Assembly: GCF_003987275.1 (NCBI RefSeq)
Contig: NZ_PIQF01000001.1
Coordinates: 1-64,000, forward strand
DNA length: 64,000 nt
Origin: Idiomarina seosinensis
Lineage (GTDB): Bacteria > Pseudomonadota > Gammaproteobacteria > Enterobacterales > Alteromonadaceae
Direction: 5' to 3'
Part shown: one piece after another, positions 25,736 through 34,519 of the stretch
Layout: every line of letters starts with the position of its first letter
Numbering within the stretch: position 1 is the first letter of the stretch
Translations under genes and position numbers: made by a program
Notes under the pieces: model-generated
The model's database searches: none
The model's input: the letters and a program-made list of their open reading frames with translations, nothing else
Told to the model about the DNA's origin: nothing

Positions 25736-26806
25736 ATGAAAATTCTTGTGACCGGTGGTGCCGGTTTTATTGGTTCAGCCGTTATTCGCCACCTAATAAA
25801 TGAAACGAACAACAGTGTAGTTAATGTCGACAAGCTAACCTACGCAGGCAACCTTGAAAGCCTGGCATCAGTCAGTGGCAGTGATCGGTATGCTTTTGAA
25901 CAAGTTGATATTTGCGATGCAAACGAAGTCAAACGTATATTCGAAGATCATCACCCTGACGTTGTCATGCATTTGGCTGCTGAATCACACGTGGACCGCT
26001 CCATTGATGGCCCTGGCGAATTCATGCAAACCAACATTATTGGTACCTACACGCTATTAGAGCAGACAAGAGCGTACTGGCAGAGCTTGCCGGAAAGCAA
26101 AAAAGCCGTTTTTAAATTTCATCATATATCGACCGACGAGGTGTATGGTGACTTACCTCACCCAGATACGCATGAAGGCGAACTACCGTTATTCATTGAA
26201 ACCACCGCGTACAAGCCTAGCTCACCTTACAGCGCTTCAAAAGCCAGCAGTGACCACATAGTCAGAGCATGGCATCGTACGTATAACCTGCCGACGGTTA
26301 TTACCAACTGCTCAAACAACTACGGGCCATATCACTTCCCTGAAAAGCTTATTCCGCTAATGATCTTAAATGCGTTAGACGGTAAACCACTGCCTGTTTA
26401 CGGCAAAGGGGACCAGATACGCGATTGGCTATACGTCGAAGACCATGCACGGGCACTAGTGACCGTGGCAGCCGAAGGCAAAGTGGGTGAAACCTACAAC
26501 ATTGGTGGTCATAACGAAAAGGAAAACATTGAAGTGGTGACCACTATTTGTGAAATACTCGACGAGTTAGTACCAAATAATACGTCGTATAAAGAGTTGA
26601 TAAGCTACGTAGATGATCGCCCAGGTCACGATATGCGCTACGCGATAGATTCTACCAAAATCAAGAATGACTTAGGCTGGGTACCAGAAGAGACATTCGA
26701 GTCAGGCATACGCAAGACCGTGGAATGGTACCTGGATAATCAGGAATGGTGCCAGCGAGTGCAGGACGGTAGTTATCAGCGAGAGCGTTTAGGGGCGAGT
26801 TCTTAA
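25736..26806 (+). CDS. rfbB: dTDP-glucose 4,6-dehydratase
   Basis: This 356-residue extended SDR protein has the NAD motif GGAGFIGS (about 7-14), [12 protein letters not shown], the catalytic STDEVYGDL segment, the [10 protein letters not shown] YxxxK motif and the C-terminal [11 protein letters not shown]. It converts dTDP-glucose to dTDP-4-keto-6-deoxyglucose, the second step of dTDP-L-rhamnose synthesis. All four rhamnose genes are contiguous here in the order rfbB-rfbD-rfbA-rfbC (rmlBDAC). Confidence 0.97.
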   Translation: MKILVTGGAGFIGSAVIRHLINETNNSVVNVDKLTYAGNLESLASVSGSDRYAFEQVDICDANEVKRIFEDHHPDVVMHLAAESHVDRSIDGPGEFMQTNIIGTYTLLEQTRAYWQSLPESKKAVFKFHHISTDEVYGDLPHPDTHEGELPLFIETTAYKPSSPYSASKASSDHIVRAWHRTYNLPTVITNCSNNYGPYHFPEKLIPLMILNALDGKPLPVYGKGDQIRDWLYVEDHARALVTVAAEGKVGETYNIGGHNEKENIEVVTTICEILDELVPNNTSYKELISYVDDRPGHDMRYAIDSTKIKNDLGWVPEETFESGIRKTVEWYLDNQEWCQRVQDGSYQRERLGASS

Positions 26807-26808
26807 CC

Positions 26809-27678
26809 ATGAAAATTTTGTTACTAGGTAAATCAGGTCAAGTAGGCTTCGAGCTCAAGCGGGCGTTATCTCCACTTGGCCAAATTGCGGCACCAAATAG
26901 ACAAGAGTTAGACTTGTCGGACTCAGATGCTGTTAGCGACTTTGTAAATAAAACAAAACCCAATGTCATTGTGAATGCGGCAGCATGGACGAACGTAGAT
27001 GCTGCAGAAACAGAGAAAGAATTAGCATACAAACTGAATGCTGAGCTTCCAAGGTTACTAGCGAATTGCGCAAAAGCGGTTGGTAGTAAACTAGTTCATT
27101 ATAGTAGTGATTATGTGTACCCCGGTACAGGAACTCAAGCGTGGTCAGAAGAAAGCGAAACTAACCCACTCAATTATTATGGGATGACCAAGCATGATGG
27201 GGACCAAACGATAGTAGATAGTGGGTCAGATTACCTGATATTTAGAACGAGTTGGGTATACAGTGCGCGCCGAAACAACTTTATGAAAACAATGTTGAGG
27301 TTAGCTGAATCTAAAAAAGAACTTAGCATTATTAATGATCAAGTTGGCTCACCGACAACGGCCAGGCTCATAGCTCAAACTACAGTACTTGCACTGCGCA
27401 GTAATCTACAGGCCGGTGTTTATAATCTAGCAGCAAAAGGTCATATCAGCTGGTATCAGTTCGCTAAAGCCATATTTAATCAAGTGGAGGTGCTGAACTT
27501 TAACTCCTCAATAGAAAGAATGAACGCTATTCCAACGGAAGACTATCCAACTCCGGCGAAACGTCCCCTAAACTCAAGAATGAATACTTCAAAGCTGGAA
27601 AGTGCTCTCGACATAACTCTGCCGAGTTGGAAAGATGAATTATCCGATACGTTAGAAGAATATTTGGAGAGAAAATGA
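26809..27678 (+). CDS. rfbD: dTDP-4-dehydrorhamnose reductase
   Basis: This 289-residue SDR protein has the nucleotide-binding start [16 protein letters not shown] and a [12 protein letters not shown] motif. The segment [10 protein letters not shown] contains the catalytic Thr/Ser region, and YGMTKHDGD is the YxxxK motif. It reduces dTDP-4-keto-L-rhamnose to dTDP-L-rhamnose with NADPH, the last step of the pathway. It is separated from rfbB by 2 nt and overlaps rfbA by 4 nt (ATGA). Confidence 0.95.
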   Translation: MKILLLGKSGQVGFELKRALSPLGQIAAPNRQELDLSDSDAVSDFVNKTKPNVIVNAAAWTNVDAAETEKELAYKLNAELPRLLANCAKAVGSKLVHYSSDYVYPGTGTQAWSEESETNPLNYYGMTKHDGDQTIVDSGSDYLIFRTSWVYSARRNNFMKTMLRLAESKKELSIINDQVGSPTTARLIAQTTVLALRSNLQAGVYNLAAKGHISWYQFAKAIFNQVEVLNFNSSIERMNAIPTEDYPTPAKRPLNSRMNTSKLESALDITLPSWKDELSDTLEEYLERK

Positions 27679-28544
27679 AAGGAATTGTCTTAGCCGGAGG
27701 TTCCGGTACACGTTTGTATCCGATAACACGTGGTATTTCAAAACAGCTATTGCCAGTTTACGACAAACCGATGATCTACTATCCACTGTCAGTGTTAATG
27801 CTTGCTGGTATTAAAGATATTCTTTTAATTACGACTCTAGAAGATCAAGATGGCTTCAAGCGCCTTTTAGGCGATGGCAGCCAGTGGGGTATCAACTTAG
27901 ACTATGCAGTGCAGTCAAGCCCTGATGGCCTGGCTCAAGCCTTTATCATTGGCGAAGAATTTATTGGTGATGACAGTGTTTGCTTAGTGCTTGGCGACAA
28001 CATTTATTATGGTCAAGGTTTCAGTAATCTATTACAAAGCGCCGCTCAGCGAGATAAAGGGGCTACTGTATTTGGCTACCAAGTAACCGACCCTGAGCGT
28101 TTCGGTGTCGTTGAGTTTGACGAACAGCAACGAGCTATTTCTATAGAGGAAAAGCCAGAAAAACCAAAGTCGGACTTTGCGGTAACAGGTCTATATTTTT
28201 ACGACAATGATGTAGTCGAAATTGCGAAAGAAGTGAAGCCTTCTGAAAGAGGTGAGCTGGAAATAACCAGTGTAAATAAAGCGTATTTAGAACGTGGTGA
28301 TTTAAATGTTGAACTTTTAGGCCGAGGTTACGCTTGGCTTGATACTGGAACCTTTGATTCTCTCCACGAAGCATCTAGTTTTATTGAAACCTTAGAAAAG
28401 CGGCAAGGCTTGAAAATAGCGTGTTTAGAAGAAATAGCTTATCGAATGGGTTTTATCGGAAAAGATAAGCTGCTTGAAGAAGCGGAAAATCTGAAAAAGA
28501 ACAGCTATGGTGCATATCTTAAAAAGCTAGCGAGTAAAAAATAA
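27675..28544 (+). CDS. rfbA: Glucose-1-phosphate thymidylyltransferase
   Basis: This 289-residue nucleotidyltransferase begins with [18 protein letters not shown], with the signature [14 protein letters not shown] just behind. Further motifs are [33 protein letters not shown] and the C-terminal [12 protein letters not shown]. It catalyses the first step of dTDP-rhamnose synthesis from glucose-1-phosphate and dTTP and is normally feedback-inhibited by dTDP-rhamnose. The length is normal for RmlA. Confidence 0.97.
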   Translation: MKGIVLAGGSGTRLYPITRGISKQLLPVYDKPMIYYPLSVLMLAGIKDILLITTLEDQDGFKRLLGDGSQWGINLDYAVQSSPDGLAQAFIIGEEFIGDDSVCLVLGDNIYYGQGFSNLLQSAAQRDKGATVFGYQVTDPERFGVVEFDEQQRAISIEEKPEKPKSDFAVTGLYFYDNDVVEIAKEVKPSERGELEITSVNKAYLERGDLNVELLGRGYAWLDTGTFDSLHEASSFIETLEKRQGLKIACLEEIAYRMGFIGKDKLLEEAENLKKNSYGAYLKKLASKK

Positions 28545-28553
28545 GCCAAGCCT

Positions 28554-29096
28554 ATGAAAACTATAAAAACAAGAATTCCAGATGTACAACTTATTGAGCC
28601 AAAAGTATTTGGTGATGAGCGTGGTTTTTTCATGGAAACATGGAATGAAAAGGTATTTAGTGAAGCTGGCATCGACAGTAAATTCGTGCAAGATAACCAT
28701 AGTCGTTCTGTTAAAAACACGCTGCGCGGATTGCACTACCAAATTAAACAACCCCAGGGAAAGTTAGTGCGAGTGACGCATGGTGAAGTATTTGATGTTG
28801 CTGTCGATCTTCGTAAGGACTCACCGACATTTGGGCAATGGGTTGGAGAATATCTCTCGGAAGAAAATAGTCGCATGCTATGGGTGCCACCTGGTTTCGC
28901 TCATGGTTTTTTAGTGGTAAGTGATACCGCTGATTTTCAGTATAAGTGTACGGATTTTTATGCGCCAGAATACGAGAAATCAATTCATTGGGCAGATAAA
29001 ACGTTGGATATAAACTGGCCATTAAATAATAGCGACGAACCCTTAGTCTCTAACAAAGATAATAAAGGTGTGAACTTTTCTGATGCTGAACTTTAA
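28554..29096 (+). CDS. rfbC: dTDP-4-dehydrorhamnose 3,5-epimerase
   Basis: This 180-residue cupin-fold epimerase shows FGDERGFFMETWNE, the substrate-binding QDNHSRSVKNTLRGLHYQ, the catalytic-His region and WVPPGFAHGFLVVSDTADFQYK. It converts the 4-keto-6-deoxyglucose intermediate to dTDP-4-keto-L-rhamnose. It ends the rhamnose set; wzx follows after about 46 bases. Base composition becomes clearly AT-richer downstream. Confidence 0.96.
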   Translation: MKTIKTRIPDVQLIEPKVFGDERGFFMETWNEKVFSEAGIDSKFVQDNHSRSVKNTLRGLHYQIKQPQGKLVRVTHGEVFDVAVDLRKDSPTFGQWVGEYLSEENSRMLWVPPGFAHGFLVVSDTADFQYKCTDFYAPEYEKSIHWADKTLDINWPLNNSDEPLVSNKDNKGVNFSDAEL

Positions 29097-29142
29097 AATG
29101 AGCTTTCCTTCCTTTAACTTCACTCTTCTAACACTTTAAATA

Positions 29143-30471
29143 ATGAAAAATTTTATTTTAAGTAGATTACAACTATTAAAAGCGGACGAAAGCTTTCGAG
29201 GCCAGTTGTTAAAGGGAGGTCTAGGTGTCGGATTCTTAAAGCTTTGCGCATTGCCTTTAACACTGTTGACGTCAATTATATTAGCTAGAGGCCTTGGTCC
29301 TGAGGGGTTAGGGCAGTACGCTTTCGTGATGGCAGTTATAAATGTGCTGGTTCTTCCTATTGGCCCTGGTCTTGGGCAGTTATTAACTAGGGAGGTTTCG
29401 AAGCTTCAGTATAGCTCGCAATGGGCGGTTCTCCGCGGGTTAATACGTAGAGCTCACCAATGGGCCTTAATAGGGTCGATAGTTTTGATGCTATTTATAG
29501 CCGCTTGGGTTTATCTTAAACCAAGTCAGGGAACGGAGGAGTCGGGGGGGCTTCTATTAATAGGAAGTTTGTTATTGCCTTTGCTGGCATTGAACTTCTT
29601 AAGAACTAGTATATTACGAGGCCTGCGACATGTTATTAGTGCTCAGTTACCAGATTTAGTTGTCAGGACTTGCTTGCATTTCATTATTGCAATTGTTTTG
29701 CTTATGATTGGGGTATTAACTCCAACAACCGCTATAGTCAGCCAAATATGTTCAGTTCTATTGGCTTTTATTATAGGGACTTGGTTGTTGCGAAGAGTGC
29801 GCCCTAAAGAATTAAAGAACGAAGCACCGCGTTATCAGACTAGGATATGGTTGAAGTCTTTACCGCCGTTTGTGATGTTGGCTATTGTTGCTACTCTTAA
29901 CGGAGAAATCGGCATTTTAGCTTTAGGCTTGCTAGGTATGGACGAAGCAGCGGGGGCTTTTCGTGTTGCCCAAAGTGGTGCATTGTTAGTTGTGTTATCT
30001 TTAACAATTATTAATCTAGTAATTGGGCCTCACATCACTAGAGCTCACCAAGCTGATGATTGGGAGCGTCTCCAAAAGCTCTCTAAAAAATCAGCACGCA
30101 TGGCGTTAGCTATTTCTCTTCCTTTAGCGTTACCTATGATTTTTTTTAGCGGACCTTTAATCAATCTTATTTTCGGCGCTGAGTACGAAAGTATAGCTAA
30201 ATGGCCATTGGCTATTCTTGCTGTGGGCCAGTTGATTAATGTTGGATTTGGTTCGGTAGGCCTATTCCTAACTATGTCTGGTCATGAAAAGGATACTTTA
30301 ATCGGTCAGGTTATCGCGTTACTAGTTAGTGTTACAATGACTATCACTCTTATTCCTTCTATGGGAGCGGTAGGAGCTGCTTTGGCTGTTAGCATAGGCT
30401 TGGTTACTTGGAACGTAAGTTTGGCTTTTTACTTTGTTAAACGGTTCCGTTTTCGCCCATCAATTTTCTGA
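29143..30471 (+). CDS. wzx: Wzx-type oligosaccharide flippase
   Basis: This 442-residue polytopic membrane protein has about 12-14 hydrophobic helices and the polysaccharide-biosynthesis (MOP) family opening LKGGLGVGFLKLCALPLTLLTS, followed by ILARGLGPEGLGQYAF. It should flip undecaprenyl-diphosphate-linked repeat units across the inner membrane for Wzy polymerisation. A Wzx assignment is supported by the Wzz and Wzy-like genes in the same operon. No close subtype can be assigned by eye. Confidence 0.88.
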   Translation: MKNFILSRLQLLKADESFRGQLLKGGLGVGFLKLCALPLTLLTSIILARGLGPEGLGQYAFVMAVINVLVLPIGPGLGQLLTREVSKLQYSSQWAVLRGLIRRAHQWALIGSIVLMLFIAAWVYLKPSQGTEESGGLLLIGSLLLPLLALNFLRTSILRGLRHVISAQLPDLVVRTCLHFIIAIVLLMIGVLTPTTAIVSQICSVLLAFIIGTWLLRRVRPKELKNEAPRYQTRIWLKSLPPFVMLAIVATLNGEIGILALGLLGMDEAAGAFRVAQSGALLVVLSLTIINLVIGPHITRAHQADDWERLQKLSKKSARMALAISLPLALPMIFFSGPLINLIFGAEYESIAKWPLAILAVGQLINVGFGSVGLFLTMSGHEKDTLIGQVIALLVSVTMTITLIPSMGAVGAALAVSIGLVTWNVSLAFYFVKRFRFRPSIF

Positions 30472-30479
30472 GAAAATTC

Positions 30480-31298
30480 ATGATTATAAATCATTCGCAT
30501 CGTTTTGCGTTTATTCATATACCTAAGTGTGCAGGTACTAGCGTTAGAAAGGTTTTGCAGGAATTTGATGATTTAGATGGTAGGCACACTAGCCGGGTCG
30601 ATATTCATCCAAAGTTAGGTAATTTGGATTATGTGCATATACCCCTTTTCATCTTAAAGGAGTTCTTTCCTGCGGAATTTACACAGGTAGAAAGCTATTG
30701 GTCTTTTGCAGTTGTACGAGATCCTTTTAAGAGGTTCGGATCTTCCGTATCCCAACGCTTGAAAATGTATAGCAATAAGCCAATACATAAGTGTGAAGAA
30801 AAAGATATTAAGGCTGCTATTCACGAAAGTATCGACTTCCTGAAACGTACAGAATCAGATAAAGAGCTTTTACCTCCTGAATTTATTCACTTTCAGAGAC
30901 AAATTGATTTTATAGAGTTAGATGGTAAGCGAGTTATCGACACCCTTTTTACGGTCGATAATATCGGAGTTCTACTGAAAGAATTTGAGCAGCGGATAGG
31001 TAAACCTTTAGAGAATAATAGTGGACGTACAAGTTCAGGGCCGCACGCAAACTCTTCTTTAGTGTTCCGTAATAATCTTTTTCAGTGGTTGATCGAAAGT
31101 ACAAGACCTTTAACCAATGGCCTTGTTAAAGCTTTGCCACAAAACTTGAAAGAGAAGGCACGAAAAACAGTTTATGTTCCTCAAGACAAAAGAATGAATA
31201 GCTTGTTTTCCAGTGATTACGTACTCGATTTTATTAAGGATTTTTACGCTGAAGATATTAGTCTATACCGACAATTAATGAAACAAAAAAAGGTCTAA
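30480..31298 (+). CDS. Sulfotransferase-family protein (carbohydrate sulfotransferase type)
   Basis: This 272-residue protein has the PAPS 5'-phosphosulfate loop FIHIPKCAGTSVRK (about residues 11-24) and the 3'-phosphate-binding VVRDPFKRFGSSVSQ segment (about 81-95), the two hallmarks of Sulfotransfer_2-like carbohydrate sulfotransferases. It has no signal peptide, so it should act in the cytoplasm on a lipid-linked sugar, using PAPS. It is placed between wzx and a GT2 gene. The cysD, cysN, cysC and cysQ genes of the same window would make PAPS and remove PAP. The acceptor is unknown; sulfation of the repeat unit is inferred. Confidence 0.82.
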   Translation: MIINHSHRFAFIHIPKCAGTSVRKVLQEFDDLDGRHTSRVDIHPKLGNLDYVHIPLFILKEFFPAEFTQVESYWSFAVVRDPFKRFGSSVSQRLKMYSNKPIHKCEEKDIKAAIHESIDFLKRTESDKELLPPEFIHFQRQIDFIELDGKRVIDTLFTVDNIGVLLKEFEQRIGKPLENNSGRTSSGPHANSSLVFRNNLFQWLIESTRPLTNGLVKALPQNLKEKARKTVYVPQDKRMNSLFSSDYVLDFIKDFYAEDISLYRQLMKQKKV

Positions 31299-31303
31299 GC
31301 TCT

Positions 31304-32272
31304 ATGAGAATTTCTATAGCTATGGCTACTTATAATGGGGCTAAGTACATAAAAGAACAGTTGCAAAGTTTCGCCGAACAAACTCGTCAGCCCGATGAGT
31401 TGATTATTACAGACGACTGTTCTACAGATGAAACTGAAGCTATTGTTAGAGAGTTTGCTAAAAAGGTTCCTTTTGGAGTAAAGTTTTATCGTAATCAAAA
31501 AAAACTTGGATATTGTGGTAATTTCAATGAGTCTTTGTTGAAGACTACAGGCGATATCATATTTCTAAGTGATCAGGATGACGTCTGGTTTCCTGAAAAA
31601 ATAGAGTATGTATGCAAGACTGCCAGTAAAAAGCCTGGCGTATTAGCGATAATGAATGATGCTGAACTTACGGATGGAACGTTGAACTCTGTAGGTCTAA
31701 CTAAACTTGGACAAATGAAGTCACTAGGTTTAGGGCATGAACGATTTGTTATGGGTTGTTGTTGTGCCATTCGCCGTGAATTACTCGATTTATGTTTGCC
31801 TATACCTCAAGGAGTCGCTGGACACGATAACTGGGTGGTAGCTTTTGCTGATGGATTGAAGTCTAAATTTGTGTGTGGAAAGGTATTGCAATACTATCGT
31901 CGACACGGGTCTAATGAGTCTCAATTTATTGCAAACAGAACTGTACCAGTAACAAAGTTGGACGTTCTCTTAAACTCATTTAGGAAATTGCGTAAAGGTG
32001 TTGTTGACTCTGACATTAGAAATATAGAGCAATTGGAAATTTTGTTACAAGGAATTGATAGAGCTCTAAAGAGTTCAAACAAGAGTTATAATAATCAGTT
32101 GAAAGATTTTTCTAAGTCAGTTGAAGTGCGTCTTAACCATCAAATACGTCGATTAAATGCTAAACAAAAACCTTTTTTTCTTAGGCTTTTTACTGCTTCA
32201 AGGATATTAATGAATGGCGGATACAAAAATTCAAATGGAATTAAGTCGTACATTAGGGATATATATGGTTAA
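31304..32272 (+). CDS. Family 2 glycosyltransferase
   Basis: This 322-residue GT-A-fold enzyme starts SIAMATYNGAKYIKEQLQS, has the nucleotide-binding DDCSTDETE, and the FLSDQDDVWFPEKI segment with the DxD-like metal site typical of rhamnosyltransferase-like GT2 proteins. Its C-terminal third is basic and helical. It likely adds one sugar, possibly rhamnose given the neighbouring rmlBDAC genes, to the growing repeat unit. Donor and linkage cannot be read from the sequence. Confidence 0.88.
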   Translation: MRISIAMATYNGAKYIKEQLQSFAEQTRQPDELIITDDCSTDETEAIVREFAKKVPFGVKFYRNQKKLGYCGNFNESLLKTTGDIIFLSDQDDVWFPEKIEYVCKTASKKPGVLAIMNDAELTDGTLNSVGLTKLGQMKSLGLGHERFVMGCCCAIRRELLDLCLPIPQGVAGHDNWVVAFADGLKSKFVCGKVLQYYRRHGSNESQFIANRTVPVTKLDVLLNSFRKLRKGVVDSDIRNIEQLEILLQGIDRALKSSNKSYNNQLKDFSKSVEVRLNHQIRRLNAKQKPFFLRLFTASRILMNGGYKNSNGIKSYIRDIYG

Positions 32273-32341
32273 TCATTTCTTAATAATTCTTCTTAAAGAA
32301 GGCTTGGTTTAACGGACGTCCATTTGGTAATTTATTATACT

Positions 32342-33469
32342 ATGAAAAACAGAAAAAAAATCTTGTTGATTAATACTTCTTTTTACCCTCGTATAGGTGG
32401 GGTTGAAAATAGCTTAGTTCATTTAATCAGCGAGTATAAAAAACAAGGGAATGAAGTTACAGTAGTTTGTGGCGATGTTGTGGATGATACAGGTTATCGA
32501 TATCCAAAGTATGGCAAAATGTTTGATGCTGAAATTATCAGATTTAGAATGTGGCCATTGAAGCTCTATTGGTTAACTTGTTTTTTCTTGTTGCTTCGGA
32601 TACAGATAACTAATTCTTTTGATGCGGTTGTTTCAAGAAGTCATGTGACCACGATATTGGCATCGCTTGTTGGGTTTAAAGTTGTATATTTGGTACCGGG
32701 AATTGCGTCACTTCATGAAAAGGCAGGGAATAGCTCATCTTCTAATTTGCGAGTCTTATACAGTAACTATTTGCAAAAGTTGGCATTTCGATTATCCAAT
32801 AGAGTCTGTGTTTTTAGCGGGAGCATGTTTGACCAGGTGAAAAGATTATCTCCTGGTTGTTCTCCTACCAAGGTGAACGCAGGTTGTGACTCAGATAGGT
32901 TTCAACCCCGAGCAAGGGATGAAGAACTAGCCCGAGAGTTAGACATTAGTGCTAGTGATAGGGTCTTGCTATGTGTAGGAAGGCTCAATCGAATGAAGTC
33001 TTTTGAGAAAGCAATTTTAGTCACATCAGAACTTCCAGATGACTTTAAGTTACTAATCGTTGGCTCCGGACCAGAGGAAAGTTATTTATTAAGTTATGCT
33101 ATTTCTTTAGGTGTCTCGGATAGAGTGAAACTCCTTGGAAGCTCAAAGACACCAGAACGATTTTATTCGTTAGCGGATTTTTTCCTTTTTACGTCTATTT
33201 ATGAACCTTTTGGCCAAGTACTGCTAGAGGCTGCGTTTTCTAGCGTTAAGGTTTTAGCTTTGGATGACGTGTATGAAGGTGAGAGTGTAAAAACAGCTAC
33301 CAAAGAGATATTTGAGGATACTCCTAACCTTGTAAAGTACGCTTCAACTAAAAGTGAATTCATTTCCTTGATATTAGAAGATTGGTATGCACCAGCTAGT
33401 GAATTCGATAAATTGAGAACTCGCTTTTCGTGGGGCCGCTTGAGTTCTGCTTTGTTAAAGCAGCAGTAG
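32342..33469 (+). CDS. Family 4 glycosyltransferase
   Basis: From ATG 32342 this is 375 residues; the frame also opens at a TTG at 32324, which has no better ribosome site. The N-terminal Rossmann domain begins KKILLINTSFYPRIGGVENS, the glycine-rich acceptor loop of GT4 enzymes. The C-terminal domain has LLCVGRLNRMKSFEKAI and the EX7E-like SIYEPFGQVLLEA motif. It is a retaining GT-B transferase in the same operon as the Wzx flippase. The donor sugar is unknown. Confidence 0.88.
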   Translation: MKNRKKILLINTSFYPRIGGVENSLVHLISEYKKQGNEVTVVCGDVVDDTGYRYPKYGKMFDAEIIRFRMWPLKLYWLTCFFLLLRIQITNSFDAVVSRSHVTTILASLVGFKVVYLVPGIASLHEKAGNSSSSNLRVLYSNYLQKLAFRLSNRVCVFSGSMFDQVKRLSPGCSPTKVNAGCDSDRFQPRARDEELARELDISASDRVLLCVGRLNRMKSFEKAILVTSELPDDFKLLIVGSGPEESYLLSYAISLGVSDRVKLLGSSKTPERFYSLADFFLFTSIYEPFGQVLLEAAFSSVKVLALDDVYEGESVKTATKEIFEDTPNLVKYASTKSEFISLILEDWYAPASEFDKLRTRFSWGRLSSALLKQQ

Positions 33470-33476
33470 ATAGTAA

Positions 33477-34445
33477 ATGAAAAGAGCTTCACTTAACAGC
33501 TGGCTATGTTTTTCTATAGCTCTATTAGTCTTCATCTTAAGTCTGCTTTTATCTCCTTATTACCTTTATGAAGATCAAGAAATATATAGGCTCGTATATA
33601 AAGGAATTCAGGAAAAGCCTTTTATTGAGGCATTTAGCTTTTACAAGGCAAATATATACACTGATGAGTTTGGTCATTTTTTAGTTATTTGGCTTTTTAG
33701 CTCCTTCGCCGAAAAAGACGTTTTAATGTCCTTTCTTAATGGTGTGGTTGCGTACTTAGCATCATGGTTATTGAAAAATAAAGGTGCAAATTTCTTTGTT
33801 ATATTTATTGCTGTGGTGTTGGGGTATTATTCTTGGAGTCTTTTTCTTTCGGCTGAGCGACTGAAAGTATCTACGCTATTTATACTGCTAGGCTTTTTTC
33901 TCTATCTAAATAGAAGTAAATTTAGTTCTTTAGTAGCATTTTTTTTGTCGGTCGTTACACACTTACAAAACATTATAGTCGTTATAATATTTGTTTTAGG
34001 TAAATATTACTCTGATGTTTCGAAGCTTTTCCTGAGACTGAAGGTTTCAAAAAAAGCAGTTTTTATGTTTTTGTTTGTTATTGTTTGTTTTGTCTTGGCG
34101 TTATATTTTTTCTATGGACATATTAGTTATAAGTTAAGAGCTTATAGCGTCAGCTTATCAGTCGATGAGTTTCTTCGGTTAACACTTTTTTTTGTTCTGA
34201 CTCTTTTTTATGGACGAAAGGAGTTAGGGAAAGTTGTTATTATTTTTTCTATTCTTTTTATTATGGTTTCGCTTGTAGGCGGAATGAGAATAAACGTTTT
34301 AGGGTACTTTGTTTTCTTGTATTACTGCGTTCAGACAAGGGGCGGGCTCAACTTTGGTTTCTTTATTACTAGTGCATATTACTTCTTAAATTTGATTGAT
34401 TATGTTTTTAACGTTGTACAATGTGGCTCGAATAACCCTTGTTGA
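33477..34445 (+). CDS. EpsG/Wzy-like polytopic membrane protein, candidate polysaccharide polymerase
   Basis: This 322-residue, strongly hydrophobic, AT-rich gene product has about 9-10 predicted membrane segments. Its opening (YYLYEDQEIYRLVYKGIQE, then a periplasmic loop with YTDEFGHFLVIWLF) is like the EpsG family, whose members polymerise or process exopolysaccharide. No other polymerase candidate is present in the operon, so it is the likely Wzy. Polymerases are poorly conserved, so the call depends on topology and context. It is the most AT-rich gene in the window and so probably acquired. Confidence 0.68.
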   Translation: MKRASLNSWLCFSIALLVFILSLLLSPYYLYEDQEIYRLVYKGIQEKPFIEAFSFYKANIYTDEFGHFLVIWLFSSFAEKDVLMSFLNGVVAYLASWLLKNKGANFFVIFIAVVLGYYSWSLFLSAERLKVSTLFILLGFFLYLNRSKFSSLVAFFLSVVTHLQNIIVVIIFVLGKYYSDVSKLFLRLKVSKKAVFMFLFVIVCFVLALYFFYGHISYKLRAYSVSLSVDEFLRLTLFFVLTLFYGRKELGKVVIIFSILFIMVSLVGGMRINVLGYFVFLYYCVQTRGGLNFGFFITSAYYFLNLIDYVFNVVQCGSNNPC

Positions 34446-34519
34446 TTCAGGCTAGTTGTTATCGCGCTGGTTCAACTAACAAATAACACCAAGGTTAAAG
34501 TAAAAAAAGGGATTGTATA

